A DNA stretch of 64,000 nt, from the NCBI RefSeq assembly GCF_003345355.1, contig NZ_QQNB01000003.1, positions 186,001-250,000 of the forward strand. The letters run 5' to 3'. The notes below the pieces were generated by a model. It was not told the DNA's origin and made no database searches. It was given only the letters and a program-made list of their open reading frames with translations. Source of the stretch: Sphingomonas aracearum (GTDB taxonomy: Bacteria; Pseudomonadota; Alphaproteobacteria; Sphingomonadales; Sphingomonadaceae). The position numbers and the translations under genes were made by a program. Positions 15,794 through 22,990 of this stretch are shown here, piece after piece (the first letter of the stretch is position 1; each line of letters starts with the position of its first letter).

Positions 15794-16618
15794 TCAGCAA
15801 TCCGTGGCGAGCTTCGGATCGATCGAACCGCCAGTCGCGGGCGGGCGGCTGAAGCCCTGGTTTGCATCCGTGCTTTCGAGCTTGGCCCTCAGCGCCGTGA
15901 AGTCCGAGGCGTGCTGTGTCTGGGCATCAACGACCGGCTTGATCGCGGCGGCGACAATACCGCCGATCGCCGTGGCAAACGCCGCCGGATCGAAGACGTT
16001 GTCGTTCGCGGGCAGCTGCTGCTCGTCCTTCTTCGGGGCAGGCTGGCCTTCCGGCTTGAACTTCGAGAAGAAGCCGGTGAGCCCCTGCACGACGGCAGCG
16101 GCGATGCCGTTCGCGTCAGCAGGGCCGGCTTCGAACTCGAGGGCGGCGCGATCGTCGGCCGTGGCGATCACGTTGCCGTTCACACGCGAGAAGTTGAGAC
16201 GCTGGGTAGCGATGGATGCCGGCGTGTCCGTGAAGGCCAGGCCGATCAGGCCGAATTTGCCGGTGCCGGCATAGTTGGGCGTCAGCTCTACGGACGGGAA
16301 CGGCTTCTGGTTGCGCTCGGACAGGGTCACGAGCTGATCGTTTGCATCGACCTGGGCATAGAGGGCGCGGCGCTGCTGCGGCTTGCCGTCGATGGTGATC
16401 GTGTCGGTTTGCGCCTTCACGGCGGTGACATCGCCGTAGCCGTTGAACGGCGGCTCGGGGCTATAGCCCGAGATATGCTCGACGTTGATCCGCGGCGTGT
16501 ACGACTCGGTGTTGAAGGTGGCAACGATGTCGTCGATCATCTCCGCTGTGACGGTGCGGTTGTCGCTGATCGTCTGCCCCTCGACAAAGGCGCGGAAGAA
16601 CTTGCTCTTTTTGCCCAT
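15794..16618 (-). CDS. O: Capsid scaffold and maturation protease (GpO)
   Basis: Dual-function protein that scaffolds the procapsid and cleaves capsid proteins, 274 residues (P2 O is 284). The serine protease domain occupies about residues 1-145. D19 and H48 (RINVEHISGY) sit at exactly the positions of the P2 catalytic residues, and a serine in PFPSVELTPNY (residue 109) matches the nucleophile. The C-terminal half is a charged, Ala- and Gln-rich scaffolding region (FSKFKPEGQPAPKKDEQQ). It is first in the long late operon and faces an Ogr-like site about 100 bp upstream. Confidence 0.94.
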   Translation of the reverse strand: MGKKSKFFRAFVEGQTISDNRTVTAEMIDDIVATFNTESYTPRINVEHISGYSPEPPFNGYGDVTAVKAQTDTITIDGKPQQRRALYAQVDANDQLVTLSERNQKPFPSVELTPNYAGTGKFGLIGLAFTDTPASIATQRLNFSRVNGNVIATADDRAALEFEAGPADANGIAAAVVQGLTGFFSKFKPEGQPAPKKDEQQLPANDNVFDPAAFATAIGGIVAAAIKPVVDAQTQHASDFTALRAKLESTDANQGFSRPPATGGSIDPKLATDC

Positions 16619-16717
16619 GGCGGCGTGATCCTCGGTTCGGTTCAGGCAGCAGCGACCAGCTGCATTTGAGGCCGCGAACAGGGACCGAAGGGCGCCGCTC
16701 TCTCAAGGTGCGGCTCG

Positions 16718-16736
16718 TGTAGAATGGTTTTCTACA
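16718..16736. promoter_or_regulatory. Ogr-type late activator site between O and P
   Basis: TGTAGAA-TGGTT-TTCTACA, the third perfect copy of the late-gene palindrome, in the 167-bp gap between the divergent head operon and the terminase-portal operon. Its centre is 59 bp from the terminase start and 109 bp from the scaffold start. Only one copy was found here, so a single symmetric site may serve both directions. Inference from position and symmetry. Confidence 0.6.
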
Positions 16737-16785
16737 TGAGCGGGACGGGGCGAGTTGGCCGTGCGCGTGATTAGCGTCGCGGCCC

Positions 16786-18819
16786 ATGTCCAAGCTCCCG
16801 CCCGATACTGGCATGCCCCTGCCGGCCTCGACCATGCCGATCCCGGTCGATGCGAAGCGCCAGGCGCGCTCGCTCTATTGGCGCGGCTGGGGCGTGACGC
16901 AGATCGCGGACGAGCTCGCGCTCAAGCGATCGACAGTCGAGGCCTGGAAGCAGCGCGACAAGTGGGACGAAGCGCCGTCCCTGTCGAAGATCGAAGATGC
17001 GCTGGAATGCCGGCTCAACACGCTGATCGCCAAGGAGCAGAAGACGGGCGGCGACTATAAGGAGGTCGACCTGCTGATGCGGCAGGTGGTTTCCGCAGCG
17101 CGGATCCGGCGCTTCGAAGCACCCGGCGGGCACGAGGGTGACCTCAACGAGAAGATCGCCAACCGGAACGCCGGCGAGAAGAAGAAGGCGACCAAGAACC
17201 ACTTCACCACCGAACAGGTCGAGCAGCTCGAGCAGATCTTCCACGACGAGCTGTTCGGCTATCAGCAGGACTGGTGGGACGCCAAGGATCAGCGCACGCG
17301 CATGATCCTGAAGTCGCGGCAGATCGGCGCCACGTGGTATTTCGCGCGCGAGGCGCTGCTCGATGCGCTCCGCGGGGGCGGCAACCAGATCTTCCTGTCG
17401 GCCTCGAAAAGCCAGGCGCATATCTTCCGCGGCTATATCGTGCAGTTCGCCGCGCGCGTCGGCGTCAAGCTGCAGGGCGACCCGATCGTGCTCACCGCCG
17501 ACACGATCCCCGGGGGCGAACCCGCGGCCGAGCTGATCTTCCTGGGCACCAACGCACGAACGGCGCAGGGCTATCACGGCAATTTCTACTTCGACGAGTT
17601 CTTCTGGACCTATGGCTTCGAGGAATTGAACAAGGTCGCCAGCGCCATGGCGATGCACAAGCGCTGGCGCCGGACGTATTTCTCGACGCCGTCGAGCGTC
17701 GCGCACCAGGCACATCCCTATTGGACGGGCGAGCGGCGCAACCGCCGCGTGAAGAAGGCCGATCGGATCACAATCGATGTCGGCCACGAGCGGTTGAAGG
17801 GCGGCGTGGTCTGCGAGGACAAGGTCTGGCGGCAGATCGTGACGATCGAGGACGCGGCCGAGCGCGGCTGCGACCTGTTCGACATCGACGAGCTGCGCGT
17901 GGAATATGCGCCGGACGAGTTCGCCAACCTGCTGCTCTGCCAGTTCGTCGACGACTCGCTGTCCGCCTTCAAGTTCAACGAGCTGCAGCGCGCGACGGTC
18001 GACAGCCTGGTTGACTGGACGGACGTGGACTGGACCTCCGATCGCCCGGTCGGCATGCGCGAGGTGTGGGCGGGCTATGACCCGCAAGGGTCCGACGATG
18101 GCGACAATGCCGCGCTGGTGATTGCGCTGCCGCCGGGCGGGCCGGGCGGCAAGTTCCGGCTGATCGAGAAGCACCAGCTGCGCGGCGACTTTCAGGAACA
18201 GGCCGAGTTCATCCTGGCGCGCCTGTCGCGCTATCGCTGCACCTATCTCGGTATCGACGCAAACGGCGTGGGCGCCGCGGTGCACCAGCTGCTCGCCGGC
18301 AAGGTGACCGGCCTCACCAAGATCGAATACTCGCTCGAGGCGAAGACGGCGATGGTGATGAAGGCGCAGCACAGCTTCGCCCGCCAGCGCGTGGAGTTCG
18401 ATGCCGGGTGGATCGACCTGCAATCGTCGTTCCTGTCGATCAAGAAGGCGCTGACCGGCTCCGGCCGCGCCGTCACCTTCAAGGCCAGTCGCAGCGAGGA
18501 CACCGGCCACGCCGATCTCGCCTGGGCGGCGATGCACATTTTCATCAACGAGCCGCTCGACGGGAAGCCGAAGGCGGGAATGACCATGGAGATCTTCGGT
18601 GGGCAAGAACAGGACGCGCCGGATGTCGCGAGCAGCAGCTCGGGCGGCCTCGTATGGGGCGATCGACACTGGCGGACACGTCGCGGCGAACGACAGCCGG
18701 GGCGGGGTCGAGAGCTTCGCGTTCGGCGATCCGGAACCGGTGCTCGACCGACGCCAGATCGTCGACATGCTCGAATGCTGGCACAATGGCCGCTGGTACG
18801 AGCCTCCGCTGCCGCTTGA
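16786..18819 (+). CDS. P: Large terminase subunit (GpP), with an unusual C-terminal extension
   Basis: ATPase and nuclease that packages DNA into the procapsid. An N-terminal HTH region (GVTQIADELALKRSTVEAWK) precedes the ATPase: Walker A-like LKSRQIGATWYF, Walker B NFYFDEFFW. The RNase H-like nuclease follows (GYDPQGSDDGDNAA and YLGIDANGVGAAVHQ). P2 P is 590 residues and relatives end near a TMEIF motif, reached here at about residue 604. This frame runs on for some 70 more residues, Arg-rich and overlapping the portal gene by 221 bp, which looks like a lost stop codon. Confidence 0.93.
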   Translation: MSKLPPDTGMPLPASTMPIPVDAKRQARSLYWRGWGVTQIADELALKRSTVEAWKQRDKWDEAPSLSKIEDALECRLNTLIAKEQKTGGDYKEVDLLMRQVVSAARIRRFEAPGGHEGDLNEKIANRNAGEKKKATKNHFTTEQVEQLEQIFHDELFGYQQDWWDAKDQRTRMILKSRQIGATWYFAREALLDALRGGGNQIFLSASKSQAHIFRGYIVQFAARVGVKLQGDPIVLTADTIPGGEPAAELIFLGTNARTAQGYHGNFYFDEFFWTYGFEELNKVASAMAMHKRWRRTYFSTPSSVAHQAHPYWTGERRNRRVKKADRITIDVGHERLKGGVVCEDKVWRQIVTIEDAAERGCDLFDIDELRVEYAPDEFANLLLCQFVDDSLSAFKFNELQRATVDSLVDWTDVDWTSDRPVGMREVWAGYDPQGSDDGDNAALVIALPPGGPGGKFRLIEKHQLRGDFQEQAEFILARLSRYRCTYLGIDANGVGAAVHQLLAGKVTGLTKIEYSLEAKTAMVMKAQHSFARQRVEFDAGWIDLQSSFLSIKKALTGSGRAVTFKASRSEDTGHADLAWAAMHIFINEPLDGKPKAGMTMEIFGGQEQDAPDVASSSSGGLVWGDRHWRTRRGERQPGRGRELRVRRSGTGARPTPDRRHARMLAQWPLVRASAAA

Positions 18820-19663
18820 CGGGCTGGCGCGGGCTTTTCGCGTTTCGCCGCATCACAGCTCCGCCATCCTGCTGAAGGTGAACATGCTGTCGGCCTCGCT
18901 CGAGCCGACGCCGCTGCTTTCCCGCGCCACCTTCGAGAAGATGGTGCAGGACTATCTCGTGTTCGGGAACGCCTATGCCGAGGTGCGGCGCAACCGGCTG
19001 GGTGGCGCGCTGCAGCTGCGCCACTCGATGGCGCGCTATACGCGGCGCGGGGTGGCGGAGGGCGCCTATTGGTGGGTGCCGGGCGCCAGCGACCCGATCG
19101 AGTATCCAACCGGCGCCGTCTGTCATGTGCTGAAGCCCGATCTCAACCAGGAAATCTATGGCGTGCCGGAGTATCTGAGCGCGCTACAATCGGCGCTGCT
19201 CAACGAGGCGGCGACGCTATTCCGCCGGCGCTATTACCTCAACGGCAGTCATGCCGGGTATATCCTCTATGCGACCGGCGACATCGACGCGCGCGACACT
19301 GACGCGCTGAAGGCAGCGCTCAAGGCGAGCAAGGGGCCCGGCAATTTCCGCAACCTGTTCGTGCACGCGCCGAACGGCAAGGATGGCTCGCTCAAGATCC
19401 TGCCGATCGCCGAGGCGGGCGCGAAGGACGAGTTCCTCGGGATCAAGAGCGCAACCGCCGCCGACGTGATGGCGGCGCACCGCGTGCCGCCCCAGCTGCT
19501 CGGCATCGTGCCGGCGCAGGGCTCGGCGTTCGGCAACCCGAAGGACGCGACTGGCATGTTCTACGAGCTGGAAGTGGAGCCGATCCAGCGCGCGTTCCTC
19601 GACATCAACGAGCAGCTGGGCGTGGAGGCGGTGCGTTACCGGGAGCGGGTGGTGCTAGCATAG
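18599..19663 (+). CDS. Q: Portal protein (GpQ)
   Basis: Dodecameric portal vertex, 354 residues (P2 Q is 344). Family blocks are FAFGDPEPVLDRRQ, ECWHNGRWYEPP, DYLVFGNAYAEVRRN, YTRRGVAEGAYWWVPG, LKPDLNQEIYGVPEYLS and NEAATLFRRRYYLNGSHAGY. The start given is a GTG; an ATG eight codons later (MSRAAARAASYG) has a better-placed AGGA and may be the true start. It is the last plus-strand prophage gene and faces the accessory block. Confidence 0.94.
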   Translation: MGKNRTRRMSRAAARAASYGAIDTGGHVAANDSRGGVESFAFGDPEPVLDRRQIVDMLECWHNGRWYEPPLPLDGLARAFRVSPHHSSAILLKVNMLSASLEPTPLLSRATFEKMVQDYLVFGNAYAEVRRNRLGGALQLRHSMARYTRRGVAEGAYWWVPGASDPIEYPTGAVCHVLKPDLNQEIYGVPEYLSALQSALLNEAATLFRRRYYLNGSHAGYILYATGDIDARDTDALKAALKASKGPGNFRNLFVHAPNGKDGSLKILPIAEAGAKDEFLGIKSATAADVMAAHRVPPQLLGIVPAQGSAFGNPKDATGMFYELEVEPIQRAFLDINEQLGVEAVRYRERVVLA

Positions 19664-19686
19664 GGCAGAACGATGCTCAGCATGCC

Positions 19687-20382
19687 TCAGTAGTAGGTTC
19701 CCGCGATATCATACTTCGGTGCACCTGCGTTCTGAAGGCGTGCATCAGTGATAGCTTCTGCAAGGGGGAGGTACTTTTTCTTAATCTTGATCGCGCTGCG
19801 GCTCGGGCCGAGCTTATGTGCGGTTCTAACGCCATTGCTGCGCGCCTGAGCCATTTCTGCAAGACCACTTCCACGCTCTAACGCCGTTTTCCGTGCGCCC
19901 CAGGCTGGGTCAAATATCCCCCAATTACCTATCACTTGGCCTAGTTCAGCTGCGATACTTGCGCCAACCTTCAATCCGACGACAGCCGTGAAGACCGCTC
20001 CATCGGACAGCTCCGGACGGCTTTTCAGTAGCTCGAGTACGTCCATAAGGTTCTCGACGTTGAGGAGTATCTTTCTGATCGCCTCTATCCCTACTTCGTA
20101 GGCCGGCTCGCTGGCAAAAAGCGCGATCGCGCTCTCACGGTAGGCGACGATTTGATCGACTGCAGAGCAGACTTCCCGGCGTACATCGATCACGCTCTTT
20201 TCTTGTCGAAGAGCGTCTTCTCGCCGGAGACGATCCTGTCGCTCCCATTCCTTTCGGGCAGCTCGCGGCGGGAGAAGCAACGCGACCAGCGTGGCGATTG
20301 CTGTCGCTACAGCCGAGATCGCATCCCAGTTGAGCGGCAAGCTGAAAAGCCACCCGACGACGCCAGCACAAGTTTGCCCCAT
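19687..20382 (-). CDS. Membrane-anchored protein of unknown function in the old/tin position
   Basis: A 231-residue protein with one N-terminal membrane segment (WDAISAVATAIATLVALLLPP). A charged coiled-coil-like stretch follows (EWERQDRLRREDALRQEK, residues about 45-62), then a mostly helical cytoplasmic domain ending in a basic patch (SAIKIKKKYLPLAEA). No family was recognised. The DNA is less GC-rich than that of the phage structural genes. It converges on the portal gene with a 23-bp gap, the region where P2 has its exclusion genes old and tin. An exclusion or defence role is plausible but unproven. Confidence 0.65.
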   Translation of the reverse strand: MGQTCAGVVGWLFSLPLNWDAISAVATAIATLVALLLPPRAARKEWERQDRLRREDALRQEKSVIDVRREVCSAVDQIVAYRESAIALFASEPAYEVGIEAIRKILLNVENLMDVLELLKSRPELSDGAVFTAVVGLKVGASIAAELGQVIGNWGIFDPAWGARKTALERGSGLAEMAQARSNGVRTAHKLGPSRSAIKIKKKYLPLAEAITDARLQNAGAPKYDIAGTYY

Positions 20383-20420
20383 TGATCCTCTTCCCCCGAT
20401 TACGATCTAACCCGACAGCC

Positions 20421-20705
20421 CTATAGCCGCTTTGGCAGTGCAGGAGCATCCCAGCCCTCCGCGCGAAGCGCTCCCGCAACCTTCTGGTACGGCAGCCGGC
20501 AACTCTCCCATGGATGGCCGGAAACGTTCGTGGCCCGGTGCCAATAAGCGTGCAGGGACGATCGATCGCGCAGGATGCACCAGAGGGCTGCAAGAGCTAG
20601 GCGCACCTCGACGGTGTCCACCTTTTGCGTTCGCGACAGATAAGCGGCGCGATCGAGCACATCCATCGCCAATGTGACCACGCGCTGGCGGGCTGCACGG
20701 TTCAC
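20421..20705 (-). CDS. Unknown small prophage protein, 94 residues
   Basis: A protein of no recognised family, with a helical N-terminal half (VVTLAMDVLDRAAYLSRTQK) and a Trp- and His-containing C-terminal half (LHAYWHRATNVSG, YQKVAGALRAEGWD). It starts with GTG inside the stop of the HTH gene (GTGA), so the two are translationally coupled. It has no membrane segment. It forms one operon with the HTH, HIRAN and 66-residue genes. Confidence 0.55.
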   Translation of the reverse strand: MNRAARQRVVTLAMDVLDRAAYLSRTQKVDTVEVRLALAALWCILRDRSSLHAYWHRATNVSGHPWESCRLPYQKVAGALRAEGWDAPALPKRL

Positions 20706-20932
20706 TCGAGTGCGCCGAGCACCGCCTCAGACACGCCGAGATAGCGCGCGAGTGTCCGCCGCCGATCGCGCGAAAGCTGGCGAGGGCGGCCGTCCCGGAC
20801 GAAGCTATCCAGGTAGCGATCACCGGCGCCGATCAGGCGTGACAGGCCGGCGAGCGTTTCGCCTTGTTCTGCGGCCAGCCCCCGCAGCGCGGCTCGGGCG
20901 TTTGCCGGATCTGGCGGAACGGTAACCTTCAT
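20702..20932 (-). CDS. Small helix-turn-helix protein (XRE-like)
   Basis: A 76-residue protein whose central part has the character of an XRE-type HTH: LAAEQGETLAGLSRLIGAGDRYLDSFVRDG, then RRRTLARYLGVSEAVLGALE. In sphingomonads a similar HTH forms the N-terminus of LexA/S24-type repressors, but no peptidase domain is attached here. The chosen ATG (MKVTVPPDPANARA) overlaps the HIRAN gene stop as ATGA. It may regulate this accessory operon or the prophage. Confidence 0.6.
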   Translation of the reverse strand: MKVTVPPDPANARAALRGLAAEQGETLAGLSRLIGAGDRYLDSFVRDGRPRQLSRDRRRTLARYLGVSEAVLGALE

Positions 20933-21381
20933 GCGCCCCAGTCCACCAGGTCTGCCGGGTCGATGGGCTGGGGTGGCGTGTAGCGTGGCGCCGGCATGGT
21001 CGGCGGCCCACCTCCGAAGCGGACACGAATAATGGCGGCGCATCTCCCATGATCCTGGAAGAACGCCTCGTAACGCTCCCCGGCGGAAAGCAGGGTGGAG
21101 ATCCACCCACTCCGCTCGAAGGGGATGTAGCCGAGCTGGATCTGGTTCATGCTCAGCACCGCCACAGCATGGGGATCTACGGGGTTCTTGGGCTCCGGCA
21201 CCAGGCAGACCGGATGACCCGGCTCACATAGCGCGACCTCGAACCGGCGGTTGCTGCCGTCAGCATTCGGGTGGTCGAGGCCAACAATCGCGAGGCTCAG
21301 CTCGCGGGGTGCCGCGCCGACTTCAGGATTCGGGCTGAGATCGGCGCAGCGGCGAAACATTGCGCGAACATCGACGGACAC
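20929..21381 (-). CDS. HIRAN-domain protein
   Basis: A 150-residue protein with a HIRAN domain at about residues 25-110: RELSLAIVGLDHPN, CLVPEPKNPVDPHAVAVLS and IQLGYIPFERSGWISTLL match the family core (G...., EP.NP.D..AV.V, .GY.P). HIRAN domains bind DNA ends or single-stranded 3' ends in HLTF and Rad5, and also occur alone in phage and defence contexts. The start is a GTG eight bases after a GAGG site. A proline-rich tail (PTMPAPRYTPPQPIDP) follows the domain. It is the second gene of the coupled accessory operon. Confidence 0.75.
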   Translation of the reverse strand: MSVDVRAMFRRCADLSPNPEVGAAPRELSLAIVGLDHPNADGSNRRFEVALCEPGHPVCLVPEPKNPVDPHAVAVLSMNQIQLGYIPFERSGWISTLLSAGERYEAFFQDHGRCAAIIRVRFGGGPPTMPAPRYTPPQPIDPADLVDWGA

Positions 21382-21390
21382 GCAAGCGCC

Positions 21391-21591
21391 TCAACGCGAA
21401 GCGAAGAGAGGCAGTTGATCGCCGCTCGCCGCCAACGCACGACGGGCGCCCTGCGCGGCACCGACCGCCTGGTGGTAGCTATCGGTGCGGAAGCGTTCGG
21501 CCTGGTCGAAGCGCAGGCCGGCATCCGCGGCCGTGTGGAAGGTGTCATAGATCTCGCGCGCAGCCGCGCGCAGCTGCAGATCCTGCTGCAT
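21391..21591 (-). CDS. Unknown small prophage protein, 66 residues
   Basis: A short helical protein (MQQDLQLRAAAREIYDTFHT, then DQAERFRTDSYHQAVGAAQG) ending in LPLFASR. No family was recognised. A GGAGG site six bases before the ATG supports translation. It is the first gene of the minus-strand accessory operon and lies 9 bp before the HIRAN gene. Its 5' flank is the cos-like region. Confidence 0.5.
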   Translation of the reverse strand: MQQDLQLRAAAREIYDTFHTAADAGLRFDQAERFRTDSYHQAVGAAQGARRALAASGDQLPLFASR

Positions 21592-21713
21592 GCCATGCCT
21601 CCATTGCTTTCAAGCGCCGCGACTCGGTGCCCGAACGGAGTAGAACAAATGTGGAACGAAGGGCAAGGGGGCCACCGGGGCGCCCCCAGCCGCCTGGACC
21701 CTTCGGAACGCGC

Positions 21714-21731
21714 TCTTTCCCCCGCCTCGCC
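21714..21731 (-). other. cos-like cohesive-end sequence
   Basis: On the minus strand this reads GGCGAGGCGGGGGAAAGA. The P2/P4 cohesive end, as remembered from the literature, is GGCGAGGCGGGGAAAGCAC; the first 12 bases are identical and AAAG follows after one extra G. P2 also has its cos on the far side of Q from the head genes, as here. The match is short and GC-rich, so it is a candidate only. Confidence 0.5.
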
Positions 21732-21747
21732 CGCCCGCTTTCTTTGT

Positions 21748-21779
21748 CGGTTTTGATGCAGCGAGCGGTTTTGATGCAG
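21748..21779 (+). repeat. Two 14-bp direct repeats next to the cos-like site
   Basis: CGGTTTTGATGCAG occurs twice with an 18-bp period, starting 17 bp from the cos-like sequence. The TTGATGC core recurs twice more at 21826 and 21836. Such phased repeats beside cos could be small-terminase binding sites, analogous to R sites in lambda cosB, or repressor operators. Confidence 0.55.
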
Positions 21780-21814
21780 GCCCAGCTCCTCTGCCGGTTT
21801 GCTGAGCCAATCAA

Positions 21815-21850
21815 CGCCAGGTGCATTGATGCGAATTGATGCACCTGGCG
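21815..21850. repeat. Inverted repeat with 12-bp arms enclosing TTGATGC repeats
   Basis: CGCCAGGTGCAT and its exact complement ATGCACCTGGCG are separated by 12 bp. Two TTGATGC motifs sit across the loop and right arm, linking this element to the direct repeats at 21748. There is no T-tract, so it is not a terminator. It may be part of a protein-binding array. Confidence 0.55.
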
Positions 21851-21971
21851 ACTGATTTTGCGCGCCGCTCCACACTTGTCGTTCGCGAGCACTCGTGAGT
21901 GGATGACGGCTCAGCGGTTGCCCGCATCAGGATCGCTCCGCGGCACAGCGACACGCTACAATGGGGAGCAT

Positions 21972-22238
21972 GGTCGGGAAAACCCCAACCTCCCCAATCG
22001 TCCTGAAAAAAGGGGCGCAAACCCGCAGAAAACCGGGAAAAACAAGGTTGGGGTTCAACCCCAACATTTTGCAACATCAGGATCTGAAAAACCCAATGTC
22101 ATTGAGAAACAAAGATTATCTTTATCGCTAATATTGCTCTGAAGGTTGCCAATCAGGTTGGGGTTAGATTGGGGTTTTGGTTGGGGTGTAAGTCGCTGAG
22201 TTTTCACGCATGTTGGCATTGTTGGGGTTTTCCCGACC
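21972..22238. repeat. GTTGGGG repeat cluster bounded by an 18-bp inverted repeat
   Basis: GGTCGGGAAAACCCCAAC at 21972 has its exact reverse complement at 22221. Between them are a near-perfect palindrome GTTGGGGTTCAACCCCAAC (22047-22065), further copies at 22157, 22168 (ATTGGGG variant) and 22180, and an AT-rich core with AAAGAT-T-ATCTTT (22111-22123). This is unlike any chromosomal or phage coding DNA here. Arm-type integrase sites, a replication origin or a centromere-like site are possible. Confidence 0.6.
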
Positions 22239-22323
22239 CTTCCCGAAAGCTGGGGGGCGGGTGCGCCGGAATAATACACGGCGCTGCCGCCGCCGGTTTC
22301 TGCGCGGTCGTTCGTGCTTTCAG

Positions 22324-22370
22324 GTAAGTGTAGATCCGGCACTTACGCTAACGCGCGGTGCGGTTCGGCG
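22324..22370. other. Prophage-host junction (probable attR)
   Basis: The host glycosyltransferase reading frame loses its expected sequence after HYLDEFAE, about 22,370, and stops at 22,343. A small inverted repeat (GTAAGTG, 9-bp loop, CACTTAC) covers the stop codon. The other end of the prophage is outside the window, so the duplicated core cannot be defined here. Confidence 0.5.
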
Positions 22371-22990
22371 AACTCGTCGAGGTAATGGCCGGACACCAAG
22401 GGCGACTTGCGATCGATCAGCGGCAGCACCGGCATCTGCACGGCCGCGTGGCGATCCAGCAGCGCGTCGATCACCCGCAACTCGCCCGCCGGCACCACAT
22501 CCTCGGCATCGTGCAGGATCACCGCCTTGAAGCGGATGCCTTCCGCCGCCTCCTCGCGCAGCAGCGCGCGCCACAGGGCGTTGAGATTGTCCGCCTTGGT
22601 GGTGGGGCCGGGGGCCGGCCCGATCACCAGCCGCACGCGCGCGTCGCTTTCCGCCACCTGCGCCGCCGCCGCGATCGTCGCGCGATCGTTGGGGTAGACG
22701 CCGACAAACAGGCGGAAGTCGGGATGGTCGAGCACGTCCAGCGTGTGGCGGAGCATGCGCCCGATCACCGCGCTTTCGTCCCAGGCGGCGATGAAGATCG
22801 CCAGCCGGCCGGGCGTCGGCAGCACCGGGAAATCGCTCAGCACCGGATCGGTCGAGCGTCGGCCCACGCCGGAGCGCAGGCGAGTCCAGAGATAAACGAG
22901 ATCGAGCGCAAGGTCGTCGGCGCCGCCGATCAGGAAACCCACCGCGGCGAACAGGGTCGCCTCGCGCGCGAACGCGTCCACCGCCCACAT
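22343..22990 (-). pseudogene. NfrB-like glycosyltransferase, 3'-truncated by the prophage
   Basis: The N-terminal 215 residues of a membrane glycosyltransferase family 2 protein related to NfrB. It starts MWAVDAFAREATLFAAVGFL (membrane segment). It then shows the glycosyltransferase core FPVLPTPGRLAIFIAAWDES, a VGVYPNDRAT segment, PTTKADNLNALW and the metal-binding-type KAVILHDAEDVV. The family's usual continuation after SGHYLDEFAE, with the rest of the catalytic domain and C-terminal membrane helices, is missing. Five unrelated residues and a stop follow. The gene is almost certainly inactive unless the lost part is restored on prophage excision. Confidence 0.8.

Larger units (their letters stand above)
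21592..22342. other. Gene-free terminal region of the prophage
   Basis: A 751-bp stretch with no convincing gene. It contains, in order, a cos-like sequence, paired 14-bp direct repeats, a 12-bp-arm inverted repeat, a GTTGGGG repeat cluster around an AT-rich core, and the prophage-host junction. Short frames on both strands have no ribosome sites or recognisable protein character. This kind of content fits packaging and recombination or replication sites. Confidence 0.6.

Noticed and set aside
14683..15867. Longer capsid frame starting 44 codons upstream
   Set aside because: The extra N-terminus has no capsid similarity; MQMNTRLLF is the family start.
21858..22142. Possible small genes on either strand in the repeat-rich prophage end
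   Set aside because: They have no ribosome sites and no protein-like composition, and run through the GTTGGGG repeats and palindromes.
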